Origin: Mesorhizobium australicum WSM2073
Lineage (GTDB): Bacteria; Pseudomonadota; Alphaproteobacteria; Rhizobiales; Rhizobiaceae
NCBI RefSeq assembly: GCF_000230995.2
Contig: NC_019973.1
Coordinates: forward strand, 186,001 to 250,000
DNA length: 64,000 nucleotides
Direction: 5' to 3'
The notes below the pieces were generated by a model that saw nothing but the letters and a program-made list of their open reading frames with translations, was not told where the DNA came from and did no database searches. The position numbers and the translations under genes were made by a program. Positions 18,626 through 28,792 of this stretch are shown here, piece after piece; positions within the stretch are counted from its first letter, which is position 1, and each line of letters opens with the position of its first letter.

Positions 18626-19438
18626 ATGAAGTGCCTGGTCATAAACCTAGATCGGTCCCCGGACCGACTTGCACACATAAGTGCAGAGTTCGCCCGGATC
18701 GGCGTCGCGTTCCAACGCGTTGCGGCGGTCGATGCACGTAGCCACCCTGAACTCGGGCAGCAACCGCAACATCCGATTTATGCGTCCCGGCGTTTGTTGG
18801 CCAGCGAGGTCGCCTGCCTGCACAGCCACCGCGTCTGCTGGACGATGCTGGCGCAGGACGAGGCTCGCTACGGCGCCGTTTTCGAGGATGACGTGGTTTT
18901 TTCAGCAAAGGCCAGTCCGTTGCTTGCTGACGACGGATGGATTCCGCCCGATGCCGACATTGTCAAATTGGAAACGTACTTCAAGAAGACCCTCATCCAC
19001 CGGCGAAGGATCGCCGCCGGTCATGGTTTTTCCGCGTTCAGGCTTTACAAGAACCATCCGGGGACCGGGGGTTACATTATCTCCAGACAGGCCGCGCGCG
19101 ATCTCCTCGAAGCGACTGAAACGATCAATATCACCGCCGACGATCTACTTTTCACCCCGGCGTTCGGGGTCTCATCCAGCAAGACGATCTACCAGCTCGT
19201 CCCTGCGCTGTGTGTGCAGGACCAGTTCGTCAGCGACCGACTGCCAAGCCTGCTTGGCCAAGAGCGGGATGCCGCAAGAACCGGTAATGAGCTTGCCGCG
19301 AAACGCAGAAGCCCGACGGCTGAAAGAATAATGAGGGAAGGCGGACGGACAGCGCGGTGGGTTCTCGGCTTCTGCAGAGGTCGGCGACACATCGTTGTCC
19401 CCTTCGAGACGACTGGGAAGCCGACTAATCTTGCCTGA
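18626..19438 (+). CDS. Glycosyltransferase family 25, copy 1
   Basis: A 270-residue GT25 protein, the family of LPS galactosyltransferases such as LOB/LgtB. The N-terminus CLVINLDRSPDRLAHI is the typical GT25 opening. CLHSHRVCW near residue 73 and VFEDDVVFS near 92 form the donor/metal site. The following GTGGYIISRQAARDLL is the family's conserved middle. The C-terminal 60 residues are basic and diverge from copy 2. It is transcribed divergently from the copper ATPase. Codon use is a little more AT-rich than its neighbours. It probably decorates surface glycans; donor and acceptor are unknown. Confidence 0.88.
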   Translation: MKCLVINLDRSPDRLAHISAEFARIGVAFQRVAAVDARSHPELGQQPQHPIYASRRLLASEVACLHSHRVCWTMLAQDEARYGAVFEDDVVFSAKASPLLADDGWIPPDADIVKLETYFKKTLIHRRRIAAGHGFSAFRLYKNHPGTGGYIISRQAARDLLEATETINITADDLLFTPAFGVSSSKTIYQLVPALCVQDQFVSDRLPSLLGQERDAARTGNELAAKRRSPTAERIMREGGRTARWVLGFCRGRRHIVVPFETTGKPTNLA

Positions 19439-19761
19439 CGGCCGGCAAGTCCATATCCGGCGCCGCAGGAATGCGCTTGAGCTCCGCCGGAAGGCAAGCC
19501 CGACCGACATCTATGGCAGGAAGCTCCAAAGCCTGCCAAGATAAATATAGAGCTCCGCGTTGCTTCCACCTTGCCGTGTGGCGAGCGGACACAGAAATTG
19601 AATCCTGCTCTATCCAAAATATCGATAGTGATTCCAGCCAGGAGATGGTAAACATCCGTGTTTCCCTGTTTATTTACAAAAAACCAAGTCCTTCTCATAA
19701 ATAAAAACTCTGGTTCCGCATGTGCTATAGAGCGCCATAAGAAAAAAGTTTTGTTAAAGAA
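19439..19761 (+). repeat. Intergenic copy of the glnD leader plus an AT-rich spacer
   Basis: This 323-bp gap has no gene. Its first part (about 19441-19530) aligns closely with the leader and start of glnD at about 20578-20670: both carry CATATCC/CATACCC, GCGCCGC, AAGGCAAG and the block ATCTATGGC spanning the glnD start codon (a relic ATG at 19513 against 20655). The similarity fades about 15 nt into the coding sequence. It therefore records a tandem duplication of a GT25 gene with its downstream flank. The second part (about 19540-19761) is AT-rich, with A and T runs, and probably includes the promoter of GT25 copy 2. Confidence 0.75.
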
Positions 19762-20565
19762 ATGAAGTGTCTGGTCATCAACCTCGATAGATCCCCTGAC
19801 CGGCTTGCCCATATGACGGCGGAGTTTGCGCGCATCGGCCTCGGATTCGAGCGGGTTGCCGCAATCGATGCAAGGGACCGGCCAGACCTCGCGCTGCAGC
19901 GCCAGCATGCACGATATGCGGTGCGACGTCTGTCCGGCTGCGAGATCGCGTGCTTGCACAGCCATCGCGCCTGCTGGGCCATCATCGCGCAAGATGAAGC
20001 GCCCTACGGCGCCGTCTTCGAGGACGACATGGTGTTTTCCGCGAAAGCCGGTACGTTGCTTGCCGATACGAGCTGGATTCCCGCCGACGCAGATGTCGTC
20101 AAGCTCGAGACATTCTTCCACACTACCGTGATCCAGCGGGAGAGGTTTCCCGTCGGCGGCGGGTTTTCCCTGTTCAGGCTCCGCAAGAACCATATAGGGA
20201 CGGGCGGATACCTGCTCTCCCGGCAGATGGCACGCGCCCTTCTCGAGACAACCGCCGATGTCAATGTGGCGGTGGACAATCTCATCTTCGATCCCACATT
20301 CGCGATCTCGACCGGCAAGACGATCTACCAGCTTGTTCCGGCGCTCTGTGCGCAGGACCAGTTCGTGGGCAACAGGTTGCCGAGCCTGCTCGAACAGGGT
20401 AGGGAGGCCGAGTGGGTCGCAAGCGGGCTCGCCAATGGACACAGGATACGGGCACTCGCGCGTATCCGCAGGGAGGCCAGCCGGGCAGCGCGGCAGATCA
20501 CCGATCTCTGCAGGCTACGGCGGCAGATTGTCGTCCCGCTCGCTCCAGTCGAGGCAAACGACTAG
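19762..20565 (+). CDS. Glycosyltransferase family 25, copy 2
   Basis: A 267-residue paralogue of the gene at 18626-19438, sharing the opening MKCLVINLDRSPDRLAH, CLHSHRACW, VFEDDMVFSAKA, GTGGYLLSRQMARALL and KTIYQLVPALCAQDQFV. The two are clearly homologous along their full length but well diverged, so the duplication is old or followed by specialisation. The same GT25 catalytic acidic residues are present. It lies 89 bp upstream of glnD on the same strand. The two copies may add successive or alternative sugars; this is not testable from sequence. Confidence 0.88.
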   Translation: MKCLVINLDRSPDRLAHMTAEFARIGLGFERVAAIDARDRPDLALQRQHARYAVRRLSGCEIACLHSHRACWAIIAQDEAPYGAVFEDDMVFSAKAGTLLADTSWIPADADVVKLETFFHTTVIQRERFPVGGGFSLFRLRKNHIGTGGYLLSRQMARALLETTADVNVAVDNLIFDPTFAISTGKTIYQLVPALCAQDQFVGNRLPSLLEQGREAEWVASGLANGHRIRALARIRREASRAARQITDLCRLRRQIVVPLAPVEAND

Positions 20566-20654
20566 AGCGTTTGCGGGATTGACAGCAGGCCCATACCCAG
20601 CGCCGCGAAAACACGCTATAGACGCCGCCCAAAAGGCAAGGCCAACCGATATCT

Positions 20655-23456
20655 ATGGCGAAAATCTCCCTGAAGCTCGATGAACTGATCGACGGCGAAG
20701 CCTTGCGTCGCGAGATGACCGCGCTGACCACGGCCAGCGCCGGCGACGGTTCCAGCAAGGCCATCCGCACGGCCGTCCTTCAGCTTCTCAAGGGGCGTCT
20801 CGCCGAGGGCCGCAAGACAGCCGAGGCCATGCTGAGGCAAGATGGCGGCGGCAATGCCTGCGCCGAACGGCTGTCGCACCTGATGGACGAGCTGATCCGC
20901 TCGCTCTACGATTTTGCCGCAACCCATGTCTACCGGGTGAAGAACCGATCCTCGGCCGAACGCATGGCGGTCGTTGCGGTCGGCGGCTATGGCCGCGGCA
21001 CGCTGGCGCCGGGATCCGACATCGACCTTCTGTTCCTGCTGCCTTACAAGCAGACGCCGTGGGGCGAACAGACGGTCGAATATATGCTCTACATGCTGTG
21101 GGACATGGGGCTGAAGGTCGGCCATGCCACCCGCAACATCGATGAGTGCCTCAGGCTGTCGCGCACCGACATCACCATCCGCACCTCGATCCTGGAAGCC
21201 CGTTTCCTGTGGGACGAACGCAAGCTCTACGACGAGTTGATGCTGCGCTTCGATCATGAGGTGGTACGCACGACCGGGCCGGAATATGTGCAGGCCAAGC
21301 TTGCCGAACGCGACGAGCGCCATGCCAAGGCCGGCGAAAGCCGCTATCTGGTCGAGCCCAACGTCAAGGACGGCAAGGGCGGCCTGCGCGACCTGCAGAC
21401 GCTGTTCTGGATCGGCAAGTATTTTTACCGGGTGCGCACCGGCGAGGAACTGGTCGAAAAAGGCGTCTTCACCGAAGCCGAGTACCGCGAGTTCCAGAAG
21501 GCCGAGGATTTCCTGTGGGCGGTGCGCTGCCACATGCACTTCCTCACCGGCAAGGCCGAGGAGCGGCTGCATTTCGACATTCAGCGCGAGATCGCCGAAC
21601 GGCTCGGCTATACGACCCATCCCGGCCTGTCGGCGGTCGAACGCTTCATGAAGCACTATTTCCTCGTCGCCAAGGATGTCGGCGACCTGACCCGCATCTT
21701 CTGCGCCGCGCTGGAGGAGGAGCAGGCCAAGCATGTTCCCGGCTTCAACCGCATCTTCCTCACCTTCCAGCGCCGCAAGCGCAAGCTTGCCGGCACGTCG
21801 GACTTCATCGTCGACAACCATCGCATCAACATCGCCGACGACGGCGTCTTCGAGCGCGACCCGGTCAATCTTCTCAGGCTGTTCTGGTTTGCCGACAAGC
21901 ACGGGCTGGAATTCCATCCCGATGCGCTGAAACTGCTCACCCGTTCGCTCGGCCTGGTCAACAAGTCGCTCAGGCGCGACGAGGAAGCCAACCGGCTGTT
22001 CCTCGACATATTGACCTCGGACCGCAACGCCGAGCTCAACCTGCGGCGGATGAACGAGGCGGGATTGCTGGGCCGGCTGATCCCGGATTTCGGCAAGATC
22101 GTCGCCATGATGCAGTTCTCGATGTACCACCACTACACGGTCGACGAGCACCTGATCCGCTGCATCGGCGTGCTGGCCGAGATCGAGCGCGGCGACGGCG
22201 AGAAGGTGCATCCGCTGTCGCATGCGCTGATGCCCGGGCTGAAGAAAAGCCGCGAGGCGCTCTATGTCGCCGTCCTGCTGCACGACATCGCCAAGGGCAG
22301 ACCAGAGGACCATTCCGAGGCCGGCGCCAGGATCGCAAGGCGGATCTGCCCGCATATGGGGCTTTCGCCGGCCGATACGGAAACTGTCGCCTGGCTGGTC
22401 GAGAACCACCTCGTCATGTCTATGACGGCGCAGACCCGCGACCTCAACGACCGCAAGACGATCGAGGACTTCGCCTCGATCGTGCAATCGGTCGAGCGGC
22501 TGAAGATGCTGTTGATCCTCACCGTCTGCGACATCAGGGGCGTCGGACCGGGCGTGTGGAACGGCTGGAAGGGCCAGTTGCTGCGTACGCTCTACTACGA
22601 GACCGAACTGCTGCTGACCGGCGGCTTTTCGGAGGTCTCGCGCGCCCAACGCACGGCGGCGGCGCGCGAACGCCTGGCCGAGGCGCTCGCCGACTGGCCC
22701 GACAAGGCGCGCAAGCGCTATGTCGGGCTGCATTATGAAAACTACCTCCTGACGGTGGACCTGCCGGACCAGCTTCGCCACGCCGAATTCATCCGCGAGG
22801 CGGACGCGGCGGGCAACAAGCTCGCCACCATGGTCAAGACCCACCAGTTCGAGGCGGTTACCGAAATCACCGTGTTGGCGCAGGACCATCCCCGTCTTCT
22901 CTCGGTGATTGCCGGGGCATGCGCCGGCGCCGGCGGCAACATCGTCGACGCGCAGATCTTCACCACGTCGGACGGCCGCGCGCTGGACACGATCCTGATC
23001 TCGAGGGAATTCGACCGCGACGAGGACGAACGCCGGCGCGCCGAGCGTGTCGGCCGGCTGATCGAGGACGTGCTGTCGGGCAAGAGCTGGCTGCCGGAGA
23101 TGATCGAGAAACGCACCAAGCCAAGGCGCGGATCCAAGGTCTTCAAGATTCCGCCACGCGCCGAAATCCGCAACGCATTGTCGAACCGGTTTTCGGTGAT
23201 CGAGGTCGAGGGGCTCGACCGCCCCGGCCTGCTGTCGGAAATCACCGGAACACTATCCGACCTGTCGCTCGACATCGCATCGGCGCATATCACCACCTTC
23301 GGCGAGAAGGTCATCGACACCTTCTATGTCACCGACCTGACCGGTCAGAAGATCGACAACCCGGCCCGCATCGCCACCATCCGCAACCGGCTGATAGCGA
23401 CGCTCGAAGGTGTAGCGCTCGAACGCGGCGGCAAGGCCAAGGCAGCCGCCGAGTGA
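20655..23456 (+). CDS. glnD: Bifunctional [protein-PII] uridylyltransferase / uridylyl-removing enzyme
   Basis: The 933-residue nitrogen sensor. It uridylylates PII proteins (GlnB/GlnK) when glutamine is low and removes UMP when glutamine is high. Domains in order: nucleotidyltransferase with [19 protein letters not shown] near residue 110, a helical linker, an HD hydrolase domain with [14 protein letters not shown] near 541, and two ACT domains near 745 and 850 ([18 protein letters not shown]) that bind glutamine. Length and domain order are standard for rhizobia. It is followed 46 bp later by murJ, a common alphaproteobacterial pair. A decayed copy of its leader sits at about 19441-19530. 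Confidence 0.97.
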   Translation: MAKISLKLDELIDGEALRREMTALTTASAGDGSSKAIRTAVLQLLKGRLAEGRKTAEAMLRQDGGGNACAERLSHLMDELIRSLYDFAATHVYRVKNRSSAERMAVVAVGGYGRGTLAPGSDIDLLFLLPYKQTPWGEQTVEYMLYMLWDMGLKVGHATRNIDECLRLSRTDITIRTSILEARFLWDERKLYDELMLRFDHEVVRTTGPEYVQAKLAERDERHAKAGESRYLVEPNVKDGKGGLRDLQTLFWIGKYFYRVRTGEELVEKGVFTEAEYREFQKAEDFLWAVRCHMHFLTGKAEERLHFDIQREIAERLGYTTHPGLSAVERFMKHYFLVAKDVGDLTRIFCAALEEEQAKHVPGFNRIFLTFQRRKRKLAGTSDFIVDNHRINIADDGVFERDPVNLLRLFWFADKHGLEFHPDALKLLTRSLGLVNKSLRRDEEANRLFLDILTSDRNAELNLRRMNEAGLLGRLIPDFGKIVAMMQFSMYHHYTVDEHLIRCIGVLAEIERGDGEKVHPLSHALMPGLKKSREALYVAVLLHDIAKGRPEDHSEAGARIARRICPHMGLSPADTETVAWLVENHLVMSMTAQTRDLNDRKTIEDFASIVQSVERLKMLLILTVCDIRGVGPGVWNGWKGQLLRTLYYETELLLTGGFSEVSRAQRTAAARERLAEALADWPDKARKRYVGLHYENYLLTVDLPDQLRHAEFIREADAAGNKLATMVKTHQFEAVTEITVLAQDHPRLLSVIAGACAGAGGNIVDAQIFTTSDGRALDTILISREFDRDEDERRRAERVGRLIEDVLSGKSWLPEMIEKRTKPRRGSKVFKIPPRAEIRNALSNRFSVIEVEGLDRPGLLSEITGTLSDLSLDIASAHITTFGEKVIDTFYVTDLTGQKIDNPARIATIRNRLIATLEGVALERGGKAKAAAE

Positions 23457-23502
23457 CGGCCATCATCCCCTTCTTCCAATCCCACAGGCAGTTTGCGAAC
23501 GC

Positions 23503-25110
23503 ATGAGTCTCGTCAAGAAATTCGCTACCGTCGCGTCCGGCACGCTGATGAGCCGTGCGCTCGGTTTCGGCCGCGAGATGCTGATGGCGGCCGCACTCGG
23601 CACCGGACCGGTCGCGGACGCCTTCAATGCCGCCTTCCAGTTCCCCAACACCTTTCGCCGGCTGTTCGCCGAGGGCGCGTTCAATGCCGCCTTCGTGCCG
23701 CTGTTCGCCAAGGAGATCGAGACACACGGCACCGATGGCGCCAGGCGTTTTTCCGAAGAGGTGTTCGGGGTGCTGTTCACCGCGCTCCTGGCGCTGACCA
23801 TCGCCATGGAACTGGCCATGCCGCTGATCGTGCGCTACCTGGTGGCGCCGGGCTTTGCCGACACGCCGGGCAAGTTCGAGACGACCGTCACGCTTGCGAC
23901 GATCATGTTCCCTTATCTCATCTGCATGTCGCTCGCCGCCATGATGGCGGGCATGCTGAACTCCTTGCGGCGCTATTTCGCCGCGGCAATCGCGCCGGCT
24001 TTCCTCAACATCATCCTCATCAGCGTGCTTGGCTATGCCTGGTATCACGGACTGGATGCACACGCTGTCGGCTTCGGCCTGTCCTGGGGCGTGCTGGCGG
24101 CCGGCGTCGTGCAACTCGCCATCGTCTGGGTGGCGGTGCGCAATGCGGGCATCTCGATCGGCTTCCGCCGGCCTAGGATGACGCCGAACGTGAAGCGGCT
24201 CCTGATCCTGGCGCTGCCGGCGGCGATCACCGGTGGCATCACCCAGATCAACCAGCTGATCGGAACGGCCATTGCCTCGGCGCAGGACAGTGCCGTGTCC
24301 TCGCTGGCTTATGCCGACCGCGTCTACCAGTTGCCGCTCGGTGTCGTCGGCGTCGCGGTGGCGATCGTGCTGTTGCCCGAACTGTCGCGGGCGCTGAAGT
24401 CAGGCAATCTGATCGAGGCAGCCAATCTGCAGAACCGCTCCGTCGAATTCACCCTGTTCATGACCTTGCCGGCGGCGGCGGCGCTTTGGGTAATGGCGGA
24501 GCCGATCGTGCGGCTGGTCTATGAGCGCGGCGCGTTCGCCGCCAACCATTCGACACCTGTCGTGGCGGCGATCCTGGCGATCTTCGGTCTCGGCCTGCCG
24601 GCCTTCGTGCTGATCAAGGCCTTCACCCCAGGCTATTTCGCCCGCGAGGATACGCGCACGCCGATGATCTTCGCCGCAATCTCCGTGGCGGTGAACGTCG
24701 CCACCGCGCTGACGCTGTTCCCGAGGATGGGTGCACCCGGCATCGCCGTGGCCTCCGCCGTCGCCGGCTGGGTCAACGCGCTGATGCTGCTTGCCGTGCT
24801 GATCCGGCGCGGCCATTGGGGCCGCGACGTGCCGCTGTTGAGGCGCATCCCACGGCTGGTGCTGTCGGCGGTGGTCATGGGTGTCGCACTCTATTTCGCC
24901 GAACATTGGTTGGCCACAAGGATCGGCCCCGGCTCGCCGCTGGTCGTCAAGGCGACGACGGTGCTGGCGCTGGTGGCCGGCGGGGCGCTGCTCTATTTCG
25001 CCACCGCTTTCGCCACCGGCGGCGCCGATTTCAGCATGATCCGGCGCAATGTGGGGCGCCGGAGGACAGAAGCCGGCCCGTCCGTGGCAAAATCAGAACT
25101 CGACGAATAG
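23503..25110 (+). CDS. murJ: Lipid II flippase MurJ
   Basis: A 535-residue MOP-superfamily membrane protein with about 14 transmembrane helices that moves lipid II across the inner membrane for peptidoglycan synthesis. The first helix segment carries the family pattern [18 protein letters not shown], and [20 protein letters not shown] near residue 45 is the classic MviN/MurJ signature. The charged residues in the central cavity are kept (for example RALGFGRE). The start at 23503 follows glnD closely. The C-terminal 20 residues are a basic cytoplasmic tail. Confidence 0.96.
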   Translation: MSLVKKFATVASGTLMSRALGFGREMLMAAALGTGPVADAFNAAFQFPNTFRRLFAEGAFNAAFVPLFAKEIETHGTDGARRFSEEVFGVLFTALLALTIAMELAMPLIVRYLVAPGFADTPGKFETTVTLATIMFPYLICMSLAAMMAGMLNSLRRYFAAAIAPAFLNIILISVLGYAWYHGLDAHAVGFGLSWGVLAAGVVQLAIVWVAVRNAGISIGFRRPRMTPNVKRLLILALPAAITGGITQINQLIGTAIASAQDSAVSSLAYADRVYQLPLGVVGVAVAIVLLPELSRALKSGNLIEAANLQNRSVEFTLFMTLPAAAALWVMAEPIVRLVYERGAFAANHSTPVVAAILAIFGLGLPAFVLIKAFTPGYFAREDTRTPMIFAAISVAVNVATALTLFPRMGAPGIAVASAVAGWVNALMLLAVLIRRGHWGRDVPLLRRIPRLVLSAVVMGVALYFAEHWLATRIGPGSPLVVKATTVLALVAGGALLYFATAFATGGADFSMIRRNVGRRRTEAGPSVAKSELDE

Positions 25111-25218
25111 ATCGGCCGAGCATCCCGCCTGGCCGGTCTTGATCCCGCCCGCGCTCTCGTCCATAAGCGCGCCGTCGCAGACTTTCGCCTCGCGCGGTTT
25201 CCAGCCGCACGATTGGCT

Positions 25219-25241
25219 CCGAAAAGTCCGCAACTTTTCGG
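25219..25241. promoter_or_regulatory. Perfect 9-bp hairpin in the trpS leader
   Basis: CCGAAAAGT (25219-25227), a 5-nt loop, then ACTTTTCGG (25233-25241), 41 bp upstream of the trpS start. Related hairpins recur in rhizobial intergenic regions, so this may be a dispersed repeat rather than a trpS control element. I see no Trp-rich leader peptide or T-box. Confidence 0.45.
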
Positions 25242-25282
25242 AATCACGCTTATACGGCCCTCCACAAGCCATGAGGAAAACC

Positions 25283-26350
25283 ATGTCCGCCTTCAAGCCA
25301 CTCGTCTTCTCCGGTGTCCAGCCGACCGGCAATCTGCATCTCGGCAACTATCTCGGCGCTATCAAGAAATTCGTCGCCCTGCAGGATACGTCCGACTGCA
25401 TCTATTGCGTTGTCGACCTGCATTCGCTGACCGCCCAGCTTGTCCATGACGACCTTGCCGACCAGACGCGGTCGATCACCGCGGCGTTCCTCGCCTCCGG
25501 CATCGACCCGAAGAAGCACATCGTCTTCAACCAGTCGCGGGTGATGCAGCACGCGGAGCTCGCCTGGATCTTCAATTGCGTGGCGCGCATAGGGTGGATG
25601 AACAAGATGACGCAGTTCAAGGACAAGGCCGGCAAGGACCGCGAGAACGCCTCGCTGGGCCTGCTTGCCTATCCCTCGCTGATGGCGGCCGACATCCTGC
25701 TTTATCGCGCCACCCATGTGCCGGTGGGCGAGGACCAGAAGCAGCACCTGGAACTGACACGCGACATCGCGCAGAAATTCAACAACGATTTCTCCGACCG
25801 CATCGCCGGTCTTGGCGTCGGCGTCGAGATGAGGATAGGCGAGGAGACGGTGAACGGCTATTTCCCGCTGACCGAGCCGGTCATCGGCGGGCCGGCAGCG
25901 CGCATCATGTCGCTGCGTGACGGCTCCAAGAAGATGTCGAAGTCGGACCCGTCGGACCTGTCGCGCATCAACCTGACCGACGATGCCGACGCCATCTCGA
26001 AGAAGATCCGCAAGGCCAAGACCGACCCGGAGGCCTTGCCGAGCGAGGTCGACGGGCTGGAAAGCCGGCCCGAGGCGGAGAACCTGGTCGGCATCTATGC
26101 CGGTCTCGCCGAGATGTCGAAGGCCGATGTGCTCAAGGAATTCGGCGGCCAGCAGTTCTCTGTGTTCAAGCCGGCGCTGGCCGATCTCGCGGTGGAGAGG
26201 CTGGCGCCGATCGCCACCGAGATGCGCCGCATCCAGGGCGACCGCGCCTATGTCGACGCCGTGCTGCGGGATGGCGGCGAACGCGCCGGCGTGCTCGCCG
26301 AAACGACGATGAAGACGGTGCGCGACATTATCGGGCTGCTGCAGGGCTGA
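25283..26350 (+). CDS. trpS: Tryptophanyl-tRNA synthetase
   Basis: A 355-residue class I aminoacyl-tRNA synthetase charging tRNA-Trp. The HIGH-like motif is [11 protein letters not shown] (about residues 18-28) and the KMSKS loop is [10 protein letters not shown] near 216. A conserved [12 protein letters not shown] stretch lies near 133 and [16 protein letters not shown] near 150, both typical of bacterial TrpS. ATG at 25283, directly after GAGGAAAACC, is preferred to the in-frame ATG at 25271. It follows murJ after 172 bp. Confidence 0.97.
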   Translation: MSAFKPLVFSGVQPTGNLHLGNYLGAIKKFVALQDTSDCIYCVVDLHSLTAQLVHDDLADQTRSITAAFLASGIDPKKHIVFNQSRVMQHAELAWIFNCVARIGWMNKMTQFKDKAGKDRENASLGLLAYPSLMAADILLYRATHVPVGEDQKQHLELTRDIAQKFNNDFSDRIAGLGVGVEMRIGEETVNGYFPLTEPVIGGPAARIMSLRDGSKKMSKSDPSDLSRINLTDDADAISKKIRKAKTDPEALPSEVDGLESRPEAENLVGIYAGLAEMSKADVLKEFGGQQFSVFKPALADLAVERLAPIATEMRRIQGDRAYVDAVLRDGGERAGVLAETTMKTVRDIIGLLQG

Positions 26351-26452
26351 TCGCGGCGCCGTGCACTGCACAACACTGGCACAAGGCCGGCGGCTTGCCG
26401 CCGGTCAGCGGCGGTGGCAGATTGCGGCCGAAAAGACACCGAGTAGATAGAC

Positions 26453-26944
26453 ATGGTCTCCAAACGCCTCAGCCGCGAAGCCGGTCACCGCAGGAAATTC
26501 CTGACGATCATCGACGACACGCCGGAATGCGAGCGCGCCGTCGCCTACGCCTCGAAGCGGGCGCAGAGCACCAGCGGCACGCTGGTGCTGCTCTATGTCA
26601 TCGTACCGGACGACTTCCAGCACTGGCTGGGGGTCGAGAAGATCATGCGCGAGGAGGCGAACGCCACGGCGCGCGCGGCGCTGGACGGCTACGCCAACAA
26701 GGTGCGGCAGAAGCTCGGCATCGAACCGGAGATGGTGGTGCGTGAGGGCAAACCGACGGAAGAGATCCACAAGCTGATCGAGGAAGACCAGGACATCGCC
26801 ATCCTCGTGCTGGCAGCCGGCGCCGGCAAGGAAGGTCCGGGACCGCTGGTCGGTGCCGTGGCAGGCAAAGGTGCTGCCTTTCCGATCCCGGTGACCGTGG
26901 TGCCACAGAATTTGTCGGATGAGGAGATCGACAGCCTCGCCTGA
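26453..26944 (+). CDS. Universal stress protein (UspA family)
   Basis: A 163-residue single-domain Usp protein. The opening FLTIIDDTPECERAVAYA strand-helix and a final PVTVVPQNLS strand frame the alpha/beta fold. The ATP-binding G-2x-G-9x-G(S/T) motif is only partly kept: GAGKEGPGPLVGAVAG near residue 125 is glycine-rich but lacks the usual spacing. Usp proteins act in stress survival, and the ligand here is uncertain. Its stop codon forms the edge of a long palindromic repeat. Confidence 0.88.
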   Translation: MVSKRLSREAGHRRKFLTIIDDTPECERAVAYASKRAQSTSGTLVLLYVIVPDDFQHWLGVEKIMREEANATARAALDGYANKVRQKLGIEPEMVVREGKPTEEIHKLIEEDQDIAILVLAAGAGKEGPGPLVGAVAGKGAAFPIPVTVVPQNLSDEEIDSLA

Positions 26945-27086
26945 AGTGTATCGACATTCGGGTGATGGCGGCCTGCAAATGACGGCTTCCTGCGCTTCCG
27001 GTGCTCACGTACTTCAAGTACGCTCCGCTCCGGTCTCGGAAACCATCATTTTCGACTCGGCCTGACCCGAATCTCGACACACTTCA
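26942..27086. repeat. Long nested palindromic element
   Basis: Outer arms TGAAGTGTATCGACATTCGG (from 26942) and their near-complement ending at 27086 match at 20 of 22 positions. An inner pair (AAATGACGGCTTCC and GGAAACCATCATTT) nests inside. The centre has a CGTACTTCAAGTACG palindrome. The element begins within the stop codon of the stress-protein gene and would form a cruciform or long RNA stem. Its style resembles RIME-type rhizobial repeats, but I cannot assign a named family. Confidence 0.7.
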
Positions 27087-27173
27087 CAGTGCTTGGCATG
27101 AGTCGCAAAAACATTCCGCCAGCCAGCCGTTCTGGCGATGCGTTTCGCTTGAATGTCCAGCCGATAGAGCCTA

Positions 27174-27190
27174 TTTAGAACTATTCCAAA
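27174..27190. promoter_or_regulatory. Putative Irr box (ICE motif) upstream of nfuA
   Basis: TTTAGAACTATTCCAAA is a near-perfect dyad (TTTAGAA, 3 bp, TTCCAAA) and closely resembles the alphaproteobacterial iron control element bound by Irr (TTTAGAA-N3-TTCTAAA). It ends 30 bp before the nfuA start, where Irr would repress. Irr control of Fe-S assembly genes is established in Rhizobiales; this particular site is inference. Confidence 0.6.
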
Positions 27191-27220
27191 CTAGTTGCCC
27201 AAACGGGCATGGAGACGGCC

Positions 27221-27790
27221 ATGTTCATCCAGACCGAGTCGACGCCCAATCCGGCGACGCTGAAATTCCTGCCCGGCAAGGAAGTGCTCCTAGAAGGCAC
27301 CGCCGATTTCCGCGATGCCGACAGTGCGGCCATTGCTTCGCCGCTGGCTGGGCGGCTGTTCGAAATTCCCGGCGTCACCGGCGTGTTCTTCGGCTACGAT
27401 TTCATCACCGTGTCCAAAGACGGCCCGGACTGGCAGCACCTGAAGCCGGCGATCCTCGGTGCGATCATGGAGCATTTCATGTCCGGTGCGCCTGTCATGG
27501 CCAAGGCCGGCCCCGCCGCCGAGACCAGCCAGACCGGCGAGTTCTACGACAAGGCCGACGAGGAACTCGTCATCACCATCAAGGAGCTGCTCGACACGCG
27601 GGTGCGCCCGGCGGTGGCGCAGGACGGCGGCGACATCACCTTCCGCGGCTTCGAGAACGGCACCGTGTTCCTGCACATGAAAGGCGCCTGCGCCGGTTGC
27701 CCGTCTTCGACGGCGACGCTGAAGCACGGCATCCAGAACCTGCTTCGCCATTTCGTGCCGGAAGTGCAGCAGGTCGAGCAGGTCTCTTAG
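27221..27790 (+). CDS. Fe-S cluster scaffold/carrier protein, NfuA/NifU-like
   Basis: A 189-residue protein with an N-terminal Nfu_N domain (FIQTESTPNPATLKFLPG, the family hallmark, residues 2-19) and a C-terminal NifU-like domain. The latter carries the cluster-binding C-x2-C in GACAGCPSS near residue 156, within VAQDGGDITFRGF...LHMKGAC. It delivers [4Fe-4S] clusters to apo-enzymes. ATG at 27221 is preferred because GGAG lies 6 nt upstream; an in-frame ATG at 27209 adds four residues. A strong terminator follows. Confidence 0.94.
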   Translation: MFIQTESTPNPATLKFLPGKEVLLEGTADFRDADSAAIASPLAGRLFEIPGVTGVFFGYDFITVSKDGPDWQHLKPAILGAIMEHFMSGAPVMAKAGPAAETSQTGEFYDKADEELVITIKELLDTRVRPAVAQDGGDITFRGFENGTVFLHMKGACAGCPSSTATLKHGIQNLLRHFVPEVQQVEQVS

Positions 27791-27818
27791 ACGGCAATTT
27801 CCCACCCACGGACAACAA

Positions 27819-27850
27819 AAAACCGGGCCGAATTGCCCGGTTTTCTGTTT
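27819..27850 (+). terminator. Rho-independent terminator after nfuA
   Basis: AAAACCGGGC (27819-27828), a 6-nt loop, then GCCCGGTTTT (27835-27844) followed by CTGTTT. The stem is a perfect 10 bp with A and T tracts on both sides, so it can work in both directions and may also serve the convergent L,D-transpeptidase gene. A second, weaker palindrome (CCGGAAA/TTTCCGG, about 27915-27940) lies between it and that gene. Confidence 0.9.
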
Positions 27851-27949
27851 GGGACGTCCGTTGTTGCCTAGACGGTCCGCGTATGAAAGGCGACTTCCAG
27901 TTTAACCACGATATGCCGGAAAAGCGGACAGGCTTTCCGGGATCATGGT

Positions 27950-28567
27950 CTAAAGAACGATGACCTTGGCGCCGACCTCGGCGCGATTGTAGAGGTCGAT
28001 AACGTCCTGGTTCATCAGCCGGATGCAGCCCGACGACATGGCCTTGCCGATCGAGTTCCATTCCGGGCTGCCGTGCAGGCGGTAGCCCATGTCACCGCCC
28101 TTGTTGAACAGGTACATGGCGCGCGCGCCGAGCGGGTTCTTCAGGCCCGGATCCATGCCGCCGGCGAACTTGGCGAGTTCGGGCTGGCGCTTGATCATCT
28201 GCGAAGGCGGCGTCCAGGTCGGCCATTCGCGCTTGATGGCGATATGGGCCGTGCCGTGCCATTCGAAGCCCTCACGGCCGACGCCGATCCCGTAGCGGAT
28301 TGCCCGGCCATCGCCTTCGACGAAGTACAGGAACTTGTTCTGCGTATCGACGATGATGGTGCCGGGCTTTTCCTTGGAGTCGTAACTCACTTCCTGGCGA
28401 TGGTACTTCGAGGGGACCTTCTCGATCGGGATACGCGGCAGCTGGTAACCGGCATCGGTCACCGCGCCATAGTCGTTGGAGAACATCTGCCCGCCGATGG
28501 TGCTGCAACCGGCAATAGCAGTGGACAGCGCCAATGCGGCGATTATTGCAAGCGACTTCATGCGCAT
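27950..28567 (-). CDS. L,D-transpeptidase (YkuD domain) lipoprotein
   Basis: A 205-residue predicted lipoprotein. The signal MRMKSLAIIAALALSTAIAGC ends in a lipobox (IAGC), giving an anchored N-terminal Cys. The YkuD domain follows: IIVDTQNKFLYFVEGDGRA near residue 75, then the catalytic HGSPEWNSIGKAMSSGCIRL near 170 with active-site His and Cys. Such enzymes form 3-3 peptidoglycan cross-links or attach outer-membrane proteins to peptidoglycan, a major theme in Rhizobiales walls. The frame extends to 28816, but the signal peptide fixes the start at 28567 or 28561. Confidence 0.92.
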   Translation of the reverse strand: MRMKSLAIIAALALSTAIAGCSTIGGQMFSNDYGAVTDAGYQLPRIPIEKVPSKYHRQEVSYDSKEKPGTIIVDTQNKFLYFVEGDGRAIRYGIGVGREGFEWHGTAHIAIKREWPTWTPPSQMIKRQPELAKFAGGMDPGLKNPLGARAMYLFNKGGDMGYRLHGSPEWNSIGKAMSSGCIRLMNQDVIDLYNRAEVGAKVIVL

Positions 28568-28792
28568 GTGGTGATCCGGTGCCCCGCCCAAACTAGAGCG
28601 GCACGAGTCGGCCGCTTTCTCGCCATCATTCATGCTGGCATTTGCTTTGCTTGCCAAGCACACGATGCCTATATGCGGGGACTTACGTGCTGGTATGCGT
28701 ATCACTATGGCATTTCGGCAACATACTTCACCGGATTGTGAAGGAAATTCAATGGGCCTGAATCGCAGGCCCGCGAAACTCGAGGATCCGTC

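Noticed and set aside
20616..22889. 757-codon minus-strand frame inside glnD
   Set aside because: Its composition is typical of a complementary-strand shadow and glnD covers it with complete domains.
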